Assembly: GCA_025362495.1 (NCBI GenBank)
Contig: JANYGI010000035.1
Location: forward strand, 1-64,000
Length of the DNA stretch: 64,000 nt
Direction of reading: 5' to 3'
DNA from: Byssovorax sp.
GTDB taxonomy: Bacteria > Myxococcota_A > Polyangia > Polyangiales > Polyangiaceae
In this document: positions 52,063-61,538 of the stretch, one piece after another
Layout: every line of letters begins with the position of its first letter
Position numbering within the stretch: the stretch's first letter is position 1
The notes under the pieces: generated by a model
The model's database searches: none
What the model was told of the DNA's origin: nothing
What the model saw: the letters and a program-made list of their open reading frames with translations, nothing else
Position numbers and translations under genes: made by a program

Positions 52063-52144
52063 CAGGGAGGCGAGGAGGACTGGGAGACCCGAGGGAAAAT
52101 CTTTCCCAATCTTCCTCTCACCTCCCCGTCTTCTCGCCTCCCTG
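52063..52144. repeat. Long imperfect hairpin with purine-rich arm
   Basis: An inverted repeat of about 82 bases between the MATE gene and the pilin-like gene. The outer arms are perfect over 12 bp (cagggaggcgag at 52063-52074 and its complement at 52133-52144). Inner pairing is imperfect, and the centre is gggaaaatctttccc (about 52093-52107). The left arm is almost pure purine, the right arm almost pure pyrimidine. On the + strand it is followed by a T-run (ctttttttgg, about 52158-52168). It may terminate transcription or be a small dispersed repeat. Confidence 0.7.
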
Positions 52145-52188
52145 TTAAATTTCCGGTCTTTTTTTGGCATTTCAAGCTGATCGGCGCC

Positions 52189-53418
52189 CTAGTGGACGGC
52201 GACGACAGGACGCATCTCCATCGGCTCGATCTCGCCGAGGTCGACGTCGTGGGCGCCCTTCGCGGTCGCGTGAAACCCGAGGACGCGATCGGGCTCACCG
52301 TCGCCGTTGTCGTCGATCCACGCGAGCCCGTCCGCCTCCAGGCCCGGCTTGAGGCTCTGCCATTGAACCTGGAATTGCATCGGGGCGTCGTGCCGGAATT
52401 TCGCGCACGACCAGACTGCCGTCTTCCAGTCGGTGGGAGCGGCCGTGTAGCCGATACCGGACGTCTGCTTCATCGTCGCCGGGACGGCGGGCGAGCTGCC
52501 CGGCAGACTGCCAATCGCGCGACGCACGCAGTCGCCCATCCCGTCGCGCAGGCGCGTCAACGCCTTGCGGGCGTCGATCTCGGCGAGGCTCCGAGAAGCG
52601 GGCGCAGCGGCAGCGGGCGGCAGCGGGACAGCCACGGCGACCGTCGGCGCGGGGGCCGTCGGCGCGGCGTCCGGCTCGGTGACGACCAGGTAGACAAGGC
52701 CCATCGCGGCGAGCACGCCAACGATTGCGACTACCATTCTCGATCGGCGCTTGCGAGCGTCCTCGTCGGGCCACTGCGCGGTCACGGACGGCAAGCTCGC
52801 GCGCGCGGGCGGGGCGCCGATCGGCGCCGGGAGCGGCGTGGTCGTGGACGCGGACGCCCAGGCCGACACCGCGGGCGGCGTCGATAGCGGCGGCGCCGGC
52901 ATGGCCACGATCGGCGCGACCGAGGGGGCGAAGGCGCGCGGGGCCTCGATGACGGGCGCGATCGGCTCGGCGTCGACGGGCCCCGAGATCGGCTCGAGAT
53001 CGTCTTCGTCGTCGTCCTCTGCGTCGACGAGATCATCGGCGTCCGGAGCGCCCGTCGTCGGCTCGAGCGGGACGTCGTCCTTGTCGAGGAGCGCGTAGGC
53101 CGTGACCGCGTCGTACGGCAGCGTCGTCTGCATCGGACGCGACGGCGGCGGCGCAGGTACGGGGCGGTTCTGCAGCCGGCGCTCGTGCTCGGGCCGCGCT
53201 TGATCGAGGAGAGCGTCGAGCTCGCGCGCGTCGATCCGCACCGTGGTCGAGCCGAAATCCATGTCGTCCTGATCGAGCAAGCGAGCGAGCTCGCGCGCCG
53301 CGAGCGAGCTCGTTTCGATGTCGAGCTCGTGCTCGTGCTCGATCGGATCCGTCACGTCCTCGCGGGGCGCGGAGTGCGACGGCATCGGCCGGATGGGAGT
53401 GCGGCCTCGGTCCACCAC
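52189..53418 (-). CDS. Single-span protein with cytoplasmic disordered region and pilin-like C-terminal domain
   Basis: A 409-residue protein. Residues 1-230 are acidic and Pro/Ala-rich with helical patches (AARELARLLDQDDMDFG). A single membrane span follows after a basic cluster (KRRSRMVVAIVGVLAAMGLVYLVV). The last ~130 residues, LAEIDARKALTRLRDGMGDCVRRAIG ... WKTAVWSCAKFRHDAPMQFQVQW ... DDNGDGEPDRVLGF, match the pilin-like C-terminal domains seen in myxobacterial pseudopilin-type proteins. However, no prepilin leader is present. The topology would put that domain outside the inner membrane. Function is unknown. Confidence 0.6.
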   Translation of the reverse strand: MVDRGRTPIRPMPSHSAPREDVTDPIEHEHELDIETSSLAARELARLLDQDDMDFGSTTVRIDARELDALLDQARPEHERRLQNRPVPAPPPSRPMQTTLPYDAVTAYALLDKDDVPLEPTTGAPDADDLVDAEDDDEDDLEPISGPVDAEPIAPVIEAPRAFAPSVAPIVAMPAPPLSTPPAVSAWASASTTTPLPAPIGAPPARASLPSVTAQWPDEDARKRRSRMVVAIVGVLAAMGLVYLVVTEPDAAPTAPAPTVAVAVPLPPAAAAPASRSLAEIDARKALTRLRDGMGDCVRRAIGSLPGSSPAVPATMKQTSGIGYTAAPTDWKTAVWSCAKFRHDAPMQFQVQWQSLKPGLEADGLAWIDDNGDGEPDRVLGFHATAKGAHDVDLGEIEPMEMRPVVAVH

Positions 53419-53477
53419 GCGAGCACCTTACCCCGGCGGACGCGACGCGCGGCAGGGTTTTGCGTTACCTTCGGCGC

Positions 53478-54623
53478 ATGAAGCTCGGCGCCCGCCTCGC
53501 GTCCCTGGTCATCTCCGACATCCGCTCGATGAGCCGCGCCTGCGACGCTGCGGGCGGCATCAACCTGGGGCAGGGGATCTGCGATCTTCCCACGCCCGCG
53601 CCCGTCGCTCAGGCCGCGCGCGACGCCATCACCGACAACCGCGTCGTCTACACCGCGCCCGAGGGCATCGCCCCGCTGCGCGAGGCGGTGCGCGCCAAAG
53701 TAGCGCGCCACTACGGCCTCGATTTCGATCCCGCGACCGAGATCGTGATCACCTCGGGCGCGACGGGCGGCTTCGCGGCGACGTGCCTCGCGCTGTTCGA
53801 TCCCGGCGACGAGATCATCCTCTTCGAGCCCTACTACGGCTACCACCTCAACACGGTGCTCGCCTTCGGGCTCTCGCCGGTGCTCGTGCCGACGCGGCCG
53901 CCCGAGTGGACCGTCGACTTCGACGCGCTCGTCGCCGCGATCACCACGAAAACAAGGGCCATCGTGGTCTGCACGCCCGCCAACCCGAGCGGCAAGGTCT
54001 GGACGATCGCCGAGCTCGACCGCCTCGCGGCGATCCTCGAAGAGCACGATCTGCTGGCCATCACCGACGAGATCTACGAGCACATCGTCTTCGACGGGCA
54101 CGCCCACGTCCCTCTCGCGACGCGGGGCGCGGCGCGCAAGCGCACCGTCACGCTCTCGGGCCTCTCGAAGACGTTCGCGATCACCGGCTGGCGCCTCGGC
54201 TACCTCACCGCGCCGGCCGAGCTCGCGCGCCGGATCACCGTGACGCACGATCTGCTCTACGTCTGCGCCCCGACGCCGCTGCAGTATGGCGTCGTCGCCG
54301 GCCTCGGGATGCCCGACGCGTACTACGCCGATCTCTCGAAGAGCTACGCCGTGAAGCGGGAGATCCTCTGCTCGGCGCTGACCGACGCGGGGCTGACTCC
54401 GTACGTACCGCGCGGCGCCTACTACGTGCTCGCCGACGTGCGCCGCCTCGGTTGCTCCACCTCGAAGGCGGCGGCGATGCTGATCCTCGATCGGGCGAAG
54501 ATCGCCTCGGTTCCGGCGACCTCGTTCTATGCCGATCCCGTGGGCGAGACGCTGACGCGGTTCTGCTTCGCCAAGGAAGACGACGTGCTCGAGGAGGCGG
54601 CGCGCCGACTCCGCGCCTTGTGA
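53478..54623 (+). CDS. Class I/II aminotransferase (PLP-dependent)
   Basis: About 381 residues. A fold-type I aminotransferase similar to aspartate/kynurenine/methionine aminotransferases: INLGQGICDLPTPAPV, YTAPEGIAPLREAV, ITSGATGGFAATCLALFDPGDEIILFEP, CTPANPSGKVW, and the PLP lysine in LSGLSKTFAITGWRLGY. A late RFCFAKEDD strand provides the substrate-carboxylate Arg. The ATG at 53478 matches the family start; the frame opens at 53460. The exact substrate is not decided. It is followed, seven bases on, by the convergent VIT/VWA gene. Confidence 0.9.
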   Translation: MKLGARLASLVISDIRSMSRACDAAGGINLGQGICDLPTPAPVAQAARDAITDNRVVYTAPEGIAPLREAVRAKVARHYGLDFDPATEIVITSGATGGFAATCLALFDPGDEIILFEPYYGYHLNTVLAFGLSPVLVPTRPPEWTVDFDALVAAITTKTRAIVVCTPANPSGKVWTIAELDRLAAILEEHDLLAITDEIYEHIVFDGHAHVPLATRGAARKRTVTLSGLSKTFAITGWRLGYLTAPAELARRITVTHDLLYVCAPTPLQYGVVAGLGMPDAYYADLSKSYAVKREILCSALTDAGLTPYVPRGAYYVLADVRRLGCSTSKAAAMLILDRAKIASVPATSFYADPVGETLTRFCFAKEDDVLEEAARRLRAL

Positions 54624-54630
54624 TTGGCAA

Positions 54631-57600
54631 TCAGCGGAGCCAGCCTCCGGCGAAGCTCTGCTCGGGGATCGTCACCAGCGTCGCCGCCACGGTCTGCGCG
54701 CCGCCCCGCGCGACCGCGTACTTCCTGGTCGTGTTCAAGGCACGCACGGTGATCTCGCACGAAGTGCCCGGATTGCCGCCCACGATCATCGTTCGATAGG
54801 TCCCGCTGGAGAGGCCCGCCGTCGTCACCGCGCCTCCGCGCGCGGCGGGCGTCCACGGCGAGATCACCTTGCCATTCGGGGTCACCACGACGACCGTCGG
54901 GCAGCGATCGGACTCGTCCGTGCAGCCGAGCTTGGCCTCGAAGTCACCGCCGCCCGCGGGCGCCATGTAGGCCGGCGCCGGGCCCGTCGCGAGCGCTTTT
55001 CCCAGCTCGGCGACGCGCTTCCCGGGCTTGTCGATCGCCGCGATCTCGGCCACGACCGCGTCACGCTCGTCGAGGCGCGCGCGGCAGCGGAGGGCTTCGT
55101 AGCGCGCGTCGTCGTCGGTCCCGCGCAGCTCGGCCAGCGATCGAAAATGCGAGCACGCGCGCCGCTCGTCGCCGGCTGCCTCGAAAGCGCGGGCGGCGCG
55201 CCGGTGGAGATCGGCATTGGTCGGCGCCATTTCCAGCTCGGCGTCGAGCGACGTCCGCGCCAGCAATCCATCGCCGGTGGCCGCCGCGGTCTGCGCCAGC
55301 AGCTCGCGCGCGCTCGCGAGATCGGGATCGAGCTCGGCAAAGCGCTTTGCGGCCGCGAGGGCCTCGGCGAAGCGACCGTGAGCGAGCAGGCCGCGGATCA
55401 ACCCATCATGCCTTTGCCGGCTCGTTTCGCCTTCATTCACCGCGCTCCGCAGCTTCACCAGCGCGGCCTCGCCCTCGGTCGTCCACCGCTCGCTGCCATC
55501 GAGGTTCACCGCGCTCGGCGCCTGGCCGACGAAGCCCGTCGCGAGCCATGGCCGAGGCGCGTCGCCTCCGGGAGCGAACAGGATGGGATACGTCACCGTG
55601 ACGCTGCCGCCGTCGGGCGCGGGGAACATCACCCCGCCGAAGGCGCGGACGACACAGGCCACCACGCCGCCGTCGGGTAGATCGCTGCCCCCGTTGAGCA
55701 CATTGGCCACGTTGCCATCCAGGCCAATCGTGAAGCGCACCGAGACGCGCCCGGCCAGCTCGGGGTTACTCCGCAAACCATTCTCGTAACAGAGGCGAAA
55801 GCGACCGAAATTCTGCCGCACGATGCGCTGGATCACGTCCGGCGGCAGGGCCCCGCTCACCGTGACGGCGCCCATGCGCACCGAAGGCGGGCTGGTGCGG
55901 TGCTCGCCGCCGAGCAGCCCATGGCCGCTGCCAAAGCCCTGTCCGGCGCCCGTGCCGGCCCCCTTTCCGAGGGTGCCAATGCTGCCGAGCCCGATCCCTT
56001 CGCCCGTCCCGCCGCTGCCGCCGTAGCCGCTGAGGCCGAGGTCCGCGGAGCCGAAGTCGTTCGTGAGAGGATCGCCCGCAGAGACGATGGATCTCGCCCC
56101 GCTCGCGCGGCTGTCAAGCAAACCCACCATGCCGCCGGACTGCGACTCCAGGCTCTTCAAGACCTCGCCCAGGTCGGGCTCGGCGCTCTTCTTCTTCCCG
56201 GCGCGCTCGATGCCGAACGCCGCGAACATCTGATCGTTGTCCAGCACCAGGAACGATGCCGCGCGCGACATCACCCGGTGCGCCTTCGAGAGCGCGATGA
56301 CCTCTTTGCGCGCGGCCTCATCGTTCGAGCCCTCGAGATCGGCGATCTTCGCGGTGGCCCAGAGTCGCGGCGGGAGCGGCGCCGCGGTCGTGTCCCACAC
56401 AATGCCCTTCGCGTCCGAGTAGGGCGCTCCGCCGAGGGTGCCCTTGATCTTGATCTGCCCGCGCTCTCCGGCCCGCGCGCGGGCGGTGATCAAGATCTCC
56501 TGTCCAGCGTGCAGGTTGGGCAGCACCTTCGGGTGAACATCGTGGATGCCCTCCGGCACCTCGAGCGCCGGGTCGACCAGCAGCGGATCTTCGAGGCCGA
56601 GCGCGATCGCGTCGATGCGATGCGAGAGCGGCTCTCCGCTGCTCACGCGCTCGTAGCTGGCCCCGAGCGAGCGGGCGAGGCCGCCGAGGACGACCTCATC
56701 GAGGGAGCGGCCCGCGCCGAAGAGGCGGAGATCGATCGCGTGAGCGAGGATCGCCGGCCTCACCCGCGCCGTGATCGTCTCGGCGGTGAGCTCGCCCGCG
56801 CTCACGGCGCCGTCGCCCAGATAGACAATCTGCCCCGCGCGATCCGATTCCAGCCGCTTCGCCGCAGCGAGGAGCGCGCCCGCGAGGTCCGACGATCCCG
56901 AGGCCGCGAGCCCCGAGAGCCAGCGCCCGGCGTCGTCGATCGTCGCGGCAGAGGCCGTGGCGAGGCCGTCTTCAGGGAACGTCGTGCAGGCGCTGTCACA
57001 GGCCAGCACGGTGAAGCGCTCTCCTCCGTCGAGGCGGCGTAAGAGCCCGCGCGCGACGGCAATCTCGCCGGCGAGCGTCTCCCTGGACTGGCTCTGGCTG
57101 ACGTCGAGCACGATCGCCCGATCGTGGGGCACGCGCGCCTGGGTCACCGCGGGCGCGCGTATTGGCAGGCGCATCGTCAGATACCCATCCTCCGCGACAG
57201 GCGTCTTGCCGACCTCGGCCGCCGCGCTCGCGGGAGCCGGGTGCGCCGAGACGTCCGGCCCACTCGCGGGCGCGCGCTCGTAGTCGAGGACGAAATCACC
57301 CGCCGGCGTGAACGCACGCGCGCTGTAGGCGACGTGAAGCGGCCCGCTCGGCGCCGTCGTGGCCGCGTACCCGGGCGTCCGCACCGCGATGAGCGAGGTG
57401 GTCGCGTCGGCGGCGGTCACGTCGATGGAGAGCTCGTCGATGGTGACGGCGCGGTCCTGCCCGAGCGAGAGCGGATAGAGATACCGCACCTGACTCGAGG
57501 CCTCGGAGAGCACCTGATCGTACGCGAGCACGATGGTGCGCTTGCCGTGCGGCAGGATCGGGAACACCTTGAGCGAGACCTCGCTGCCCTTGACCCACTC

Positions 57601-58146
57601 GAGCAGCGCCGGATCGCGCGGACGCACGGTGTCGTCGACGATGCCTTTGAAGATGCGGGCCGCGCGCTCGCGCTCGACGATCTCGCCCTCGACGAGGTCC
57701 TTCCCCACGTAGAGCGCGAGCCGCGACACGCTGGCGTCGGGCGGGACGGGGAACACATAGCGCCCTTCGAGCGTGCGCGGCGTGGTGTTCTCGAACGTCT
57801 CCTCGACCTCGGTGCGGGCGAAGCCGTCGCGGATCACGACGTTGACTTTGTGGGACGCGAGGCGAACGCCGGCGAGGACCGCCGTCGTCCCCGGCGCGCG
57901 TGCCGTCATCGTGCCGAGCCCACGCGGCTCGGCGAGCGTGAGCTCCGTGACGACGTCCTCGCTCCCCGCGCCGCGTGATTCGGCGACGGCGACCGACTCC
58001 GTCACGGCCGTCGCGAGCGGCTCGGCGTCGCTCGCGGGCGCGCCGCTCACGAAGGCGTGACGCCACTGAAACCCCAGCGCCCCGGCGGCAGCCGCCAGCG
58101 TGATCCCGGAGAGTGCCCATCGCCTGCGAATCGTGGTCGGTCTCAT
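54631..58146 (-). CDS. Large VIT - VWA - AgmX/PglI C-terminal domain - TPR protein
   Basis: A 1171-residue envelope protein. It has an N-terminal hydrophobic anchor (ALSGITLAAAAGALGFQW). A VIT domain runs about 95-225 (HKVNVVIRDGFARTEVEETFENTT; LEGRYVFPVPPDASV). A VWA domain with a MIDAS motif follows from about 335 (AIVLDVSQSQS, DxSxS). A Gly-rich linker near 705-750 is followed by an AgmX/PglI-type domain (VIQRIVRQNFGRFRLCYENGLRSNPELAGRVSVRFTIG; TonB-like C-terminus). TPR-like helices and a C-terminal beta domain end it. AgmX-type proteins take part in myxobacterial gliding complexes. The ATG at 58146 gives the anchor. It follows the LytTR pair on the same strand. Confidence 0.8.
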   Translation of the reverse strand: MRPTTIRRRWALSGITLAAAAGALGFQWRHAFVSGAPASDAEPLATAVTESVAVAESRGAGSEDVVTELTLAEPRGLGTMTARAPGTTAVLAGVRLASHKVNVVIRDGFARTEVEETFENTTPRTLEGRYVFPVPPDASVSRLALYVGKDLVEGEIVERERAARIFKGIVDDTVRPRDPALLEWVKGSEVSLKVFPILPHGKRTIVLAYDQVLSEASSQVRYLYPLSLGQDRAVTIDELSIDVTAADATTSLIAVRTPGYAATTAPSGPLHVAYSARAFTPAGDFVLDYERAPASGPDVSAHPAPASAAAEVGKTPVAEDGYLTMRLPIRAPAVTQARVPHDRAIVLDVSQSQSRETLAGEIAVARGLLRRLDGGERFTVLACDSACTTFPEDGLATASAATIDDAGRWLSGLAASGSSDLAGALLAAAKRLESDRAGQIVYLGDGAVSAGELTAETITARVRPAILAHAIDLRLFGAGRSLDEVVLGGLARSLGASYERVSSGEPLSHRIDAIALGLEDPLLVDPALEVPEGIHDVHPKVLPNLHAGQEILITARARAGERGQIKIKGTLGGAPYSDAKGIVWDTTAAPLPPRLWATAKIADLEGSNDEAARKEVIALSKAHRVMSRAASFLVLDNDQMFAAFGIERAGKKKSAEPDLGEVLKSLESQSGGMVGLLDSRASGARSIVSAGDPLTNDFGSADLGLSGYGGSGGTGEGIGLGSIGTLGKGAGTGAGQGFGSGHGLLGGEHRTSPPSVRMGAVTVSGALPPDVIQRIVRQNFGRFRLCYENGLRSNPELAGRVSVRFTIGLDGNVANVLNGGSDLPDGGVVACVVRAFGGVMFPAPDGGSVTVTYPILFAPGGDAPRPWLATGFVGQAPSAVNLDGSERWTTEGEAALVKLRSAVNEGETSRQRHDGLIRGLLAHGRFAEALAAAKRFAELDPDLASARELLAQTAAATGDGLLARTSLDAELEMAPTNADLHRRAARAFEAAGDERRACSHFRSLAELRGTDDDARYEALRCRARLDERDAVVAEIAAIDKPGKRVAELGKALATGPAPAYMAPAGGGDFEAKLGCTDESDRCPTVVVVTPNGKVISPWTPAARGGAVTTAGLSSGTYRTMIVGGNPGTSCEITVRALNTTRKYAVARGGAQTVAATLVTIPEQSFAGGWLR

Positions 58147-58186
58147 GCGTTCGGGGCCTGACTCCCGTGGCGTGTGATTGTTCCCG

Positions 58187-58930
58187 TCACGGATCTTCGC
58201 CGCTGCCGCGCCCGATCCCGAGAGCGCGGCGCAGCTCGCGCGCGGCCTGCCGCGAGACCTCGACCTCGTGGCCGCGATGGGTCTTCGCCACGTAGCCGCC
58301 CGAGGCCGTGGGCTCGAGGAGCGCGACATGATCCAGATTCAGTATCGCCCGGCGGTGGACGCGCAGGAAAGAGCCCCTGGGCAGGCGCGACTCCAGGGTG
58401 TTGAGCGAGAGATCGGTGAGCACCTCGCGGCCGGCGACGACGATCGTCACCAGCGCTTCGCCGAGCTCGGCGTGGGAGATCTCCGCCGGATCGAGGAGCA
58501 GCACGCCCTCGCGTGTCTCGATCGCGAGCCGGCGCTTCGAGGCCTTGTCGACGCTGACGCCGCGGCCCGCGGAGGCGCGGCGCGCCCGCTCGATCGCCAG
58601 CTTGAGGCGGCCCGCGTCGATGGGCTTGAGGAGATAGTCGACGGCGCCGACGTCGAAGGCAGAGAGGGCGTGCTCGGCGTGCGCGGTGCAGAAGATCACG
58701 TAAGGACGCGGCTCGGGGAGGAGGCCAGTCGCCTCGAGGCCGGTGAGGCCCGGCATCTCGATGTCGAGGAGGAGCACGTCAATCTGCTCCTGGCGCAGCG
58801 CCTCGGCGACGGCGTCGCCGCGGTCACGCTCGCCGACGATGACGACGTCGTCGATCCCGCCGAGCAAGCGGCGCAGGCGGCTTCGCGCGAGCTGCTCGTC
58901 GTCGACGATCAAGATGCGAAGAGGCGTCAT
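58187..58930 (-). CDS. LytTR-type response regulator
   Basis: A 247-residue regulator. The receiver domain has ILIVDDEQLARSRLRRLL with the acidic pair, LLLDIEMPGLTGLEA with the phospho-accepting Asp (~residue 56), and a Lys in YLLKPIDA. The LytTR DNA-binding domain fills residues ~140-245 (SLNTLESRLPRGSFLRVHRRAILNLDHVALLEP). Such proteins bind promoter repeats after phosphorylation. Its ATG overlaps the kinase stop (ATGA at 58927-58930), so kinase and regulator are a pair. The target genes are unknown; the VIT/VWA gene 40 bases downstream is a candidate. Confidence 0.92.
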   Translation of the reverse strand: MTPLRILIVDDEQLARSRLRRLLGGIDDVVIVGERDRGDAVAEALRQEQIDVLLLDIEMPGLTGLEATGLLPEPRPYVIFCTAHAEHALSAFDVGAVDYLLKPIDAGRLKLAIERARRASAGRGVSVDKASKRRLAIETREGVLLLDPAEISHAELGEALVTIVVAGREVLTDLSLNTLESRLPRGSFLRVHRRAILNLDHVALLEPTASGGYVAKTHRGHEVEVSRQAARELRRALGIGRGSGEDP

Positions 58931-59943
58931 CGCGGGGGCTCCGGTATCCGGAGCTCGACGGTCGTGCGATCGCCATCGCCGGCGATGTAGAGGCGCGCGC
59001 GGCCGTCGTAGGCGAGGGCGAGGCGACGCTCGGCCGTGGGTAATCCATCGCTCCCGGCGCGCGGACCGCGGTAGGGGCCGGGGTTCGAGAGCCGCACGTG
59101 CAGGCCGCCGTTATCGGCGGTGATCGTCAGTCGAACCTCGCCGCGATGGCCGGCGGAGGGGCCGTGCTTCATCGCGTTCTCGGCGATCGGGAGGAACAGC
59201 AGCGGCGGTACGGCGACGCGCAAGCACCCGTCGTCAACGACGCGCGACACCGTGAACCGCTCGGGATCGCGCATGCGGTGGAGCTCGAAGAGCGCGTCGA
59301 CGAGGGCGAGCTCGCGCTCGAGCGGCCACCACTCGGCGCGCCCGCCCGCGAGCACCGCGCGCAGCATCTCGGCCAGGCGGAGCACGGCCTGCTCGGCCAC
59401 CGCGCCGTCGACGCGGCACCACTCGGCGATCGCGTTGAGCGTGTTGAAGAGGAAATGCGGATCGAGGTTGGCGCGGAGCGCGAGGAGCTGCGCGCGCTCC
59501 GCCTCGCGCGCGAGCGACTCGACGCGTAGCCGCTGCGCGACGAGCTTGGCCTCGAGATCGATGTCGCGCCCGAGGCCGAAGCCGCCGACGAGGTAGAGCG
59601 CGAGCGAGATCAGGATGCTCGTCGGCGCCGTGAGGAAGCTCTGGCGCAGGTGGAGCGCGACGGGAGCCGCGACGCTGAGCGCGAGCACCACGATCGCGCC
59701 GAGCACGCCGTACGCGAGGACGCCGCCCACCGTGGGGCGATCGCGCGTGAGCAGGCGCCACGACACCGGCGCGAGCACGGCGCACGCCACGCAGAGCGAG
59801 GCGCCGATGACGAACACGCGGCGGTCCGCGTAGCGCGACTGCTCGAAGAGGAGCGGCGTCGCCAGCAGCACGATCGGCACGAGGCGGCGCGGCGCGGCGA
59901 GGGCGCGGAGCGTCTCACGGGCCGTCGTCGCGCTCGGGGACAT
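58927..59943 (-). CDS. LytS/YehU-like sensor histidine kinase
   Basis: A 338-residue membrane sensor. About four hydrophobic spans lie in the first ~160 residues (VPIVLLATPLLF; VFVIGASLCVACAVLAPVSW; VGGVLAYGVLGAIVVLALSVAAP; ILISLALYLVGGFGL). The His-kinase domain follows with LRANLDPHFLFNTLNAIAEWCRVD (phospho-His near residue 190). The ATPase domain has LLFLPIAENAMKHG and later GLPTAERRLALAYDG. No extracellular sensory domain is seen, so the membrane part probably senses. The ATG at 59943 fits the family; the open frame runs up to 60069. Confidence 0.9.
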   Translation of the reverse strand: MSPSATTARETLRALAAPRRLVPIVLLATPLLFEQSRYADRRVFVIGASLCVACAVLAPVSWRLLTRDRPTVGGVLAYGVLGAIVVLALSVAAPVALHLRQSFLTAPTSILISLALYLVGGFGLGRDIDLEAKLVAQRLRVESLAREAERAQLLALRANLDPHFLFNTLNAIAEWCRVDGAVAEQAVLRLAEMLRAVLAGGRAEWWPLERELALVDALFELHRMRDPERFTVSRVVDDGCLRVAVPPLLFLPIAENAMKHGPSAGHRGEVRLTITADNGGLHVRLSNPGPYRGPRAGSDGLPTAERRLALAYDGRARLYIAGDGDRTTVELRIPEPPR

Positions 59944-60080
59944 GAGCGCTGTCGTAATCCATTCGAGCGCGCTTTGCTCACCCCTGCCGCCCGCGCGCCG
60001 CAGCGACCGTTCACGCGCGGATTGCGACCGCTCGTGGTCTTCGCCGCGACGGGCCGCGCGAGGCGACACATGCTCCTCGC

Positions 60081-61538
60081 ATGGGACCTGACCTCTGGCG
60101 CGCGCGACGGCGGCTCCTCGTGCGGGCGGTGATCCTGGCGTGGACGGTGATCTTCGGGGCGACTCACGTGCTCGAGGTGGCCGTGCCGGACCGGCCCGGA
60201 AAGATCAGCCTGGATACGCGGATGCAGCTCCGCTGGCTCGCGGGCTCGATCACCGATGTCGACGTCGAATTCGCCCGGAAGACGTTCCCCGAAGGAGAGC
60301 TGTTCCTCCACGAGTTCCACGGGCTCGCGCTGGAGAACGTGGCCGAGACGACGCGCGATCCCGAGGACATCGCCGTCGCCGCGCGCGAGGTGCGCGCCAT
60401 GCTGCCGAAGATCGATGTCATGCTGACCCACGCGCCGTTCAAGCAGATGGCGCGCGCGCCGGTGCGCGGCGGCGTCTGCTGGTTCGCCGGGCAGAACCTG
60501 CTCCGCGGCCGGCTCGTCGCGCTGCTCGGCAGCAGCGCAGATCCCGCGGAAGTGAAGCGCTTCCACGATGACAGCGCCATCCTCGCGCGCGCCTTCGGCG
60601 CCTCGGCGTCGGGCGTGCTGGAGGCGTATCCGGGGATGAGCTGGCCGGTGGATAGCCTGTTCGGGTATCGGTCGCTCCAGATCCACGACAGGCTCTATGA
60701 CACGAAATTGTTCACCACGTTCGAGCGCTTCAAGCAGACGATGCGCCGGTATCAAGATCGCGCGACGGGGCTGATGCCTTCGTACGTGTACCTCGACGGG
60801 CGGCCGCGCGACGTGCCCCGGGGCTGCGCGCTGAGCTGGTCACTCGCCGTGTTACCGGATCTCGATCCGGCGTACGCCGCCGAGCAGTGGGCGGCCTACC
60901 GACGCGGGTTCGCCCGTTGCAGCGGGGGTCTTTGCCTCTTTCGCGAGTACCCGGCCGGCCTCTCCCGCGGGCCGGACTCCGACTCGGGGCCGATCGTGGG
61001 TGGGCTCGGGATGAGCGCCTCGGCGTTCGCGCTCGCCGCCGCGCGGGCGACAGGCGACCTGGATACGGCCGAGTCGCTCCGTCGCACCGGAGAGCTGCTG
61101 GGGATGCCGGCGCTCTCGTGGTGGGGAAAGCGCTATCTCGGAGGGCGAATCGCGATGTTCGACGTGCTCTCGCTCTGGACGCGCACCGTGCCCACGCCGG
61201 CGGCGGCGACGACCGCAGGATCGGTGGCGTGGACTCCCGTGCTCGTGCTCTCGGCCCTGTGGTGCGGTCTCGCGGCGCTGGCTCTCCGGGCCTTCCGGCG
61301 GGCGAGGGCCGGAGCGCGCGGCGCCGAGGCCCGGTCGAGCTGGGAGCATGGCCTCTTCATCGCCGCGGCGCTGGCGGTTGGCCTTCACCTGATCTGGCCG
61401 GCGTTCGTGGGTGCGTTGCTGATGATCACCTTGAGCCTGCTCGATCTCGTGAGTCGGCGTGACGTCGCCCGCGCGCCGACGAGGGCTGGTCCGCGCTCCG
61501 TGAGTCTCGAACACCGTATCGCCGAGGAGATGCCCTGA
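60081..61538 (+). CDS. Membrane protein with large helical extracytoplasmic domain, unknown function
   Basis: A 485-residue protein with one N-terminal span (LLVRAVILAWTVIFGATHVLEV) and two C-terminal spans (VAWTPVLVLSALWCGLAALALRAF; ALAVGLHLIWPAFVGALLMITL). The ~350 residues between are helical with conserved Trp/Tyr/Gly motifs (GMSWPVDSLFGYRSLQ; GLGMSASAFALAAARATG), suggesting an alpha/alpha-barrel like six-hairpin enzymes. No catalytic set can be named. The stop overlaps the next start by one base (TGATG), so it is tightly coupled to a B12/radical-SAM enzyme. A modification of lipid or peptide is conceivable. Confidence 0.55.
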   Translation: MGPDLWRARRRLLVRAVILAWTVIFGATHVLEVAVPDRPGKISLDTRMQLRWLAGSITDVDVEFARKTFPEGELFLHEFHGLALENVAETTRDPEDIAVAAREVRAMLPKIDVMLTHAPFKQMARAPVRGGVCWFAGQNLLRGRLVALLGSSADPAEVKRFHDDSAILARAFGASASGVLEAYPGMSWPVDSLFGYRSLQIHDRLYDTKLFTTFERFKQTMRRYQDRATGLMPSYVYLDGRPRDVPRGCALSWSLAVLPDLDPAYAAEQWAAYRRGFARCSGGLCLFREYPAGLSRGPDSDSGPIVGGLGMSASAFALAAARATGDLDTAESLRRTGELLGMPALSWWGKRYLGGRIAMFDVLSLWTRTVPTPAAATTAGSVAWTPVLVLSALWCGLAALALRAFRRARAGARGAEARSSWEHGLFIAAALAVGLHLIWPAFVGALLMITLSLLDLVSRRDVARAPTRAGPRSVSLEHRIAEEMP

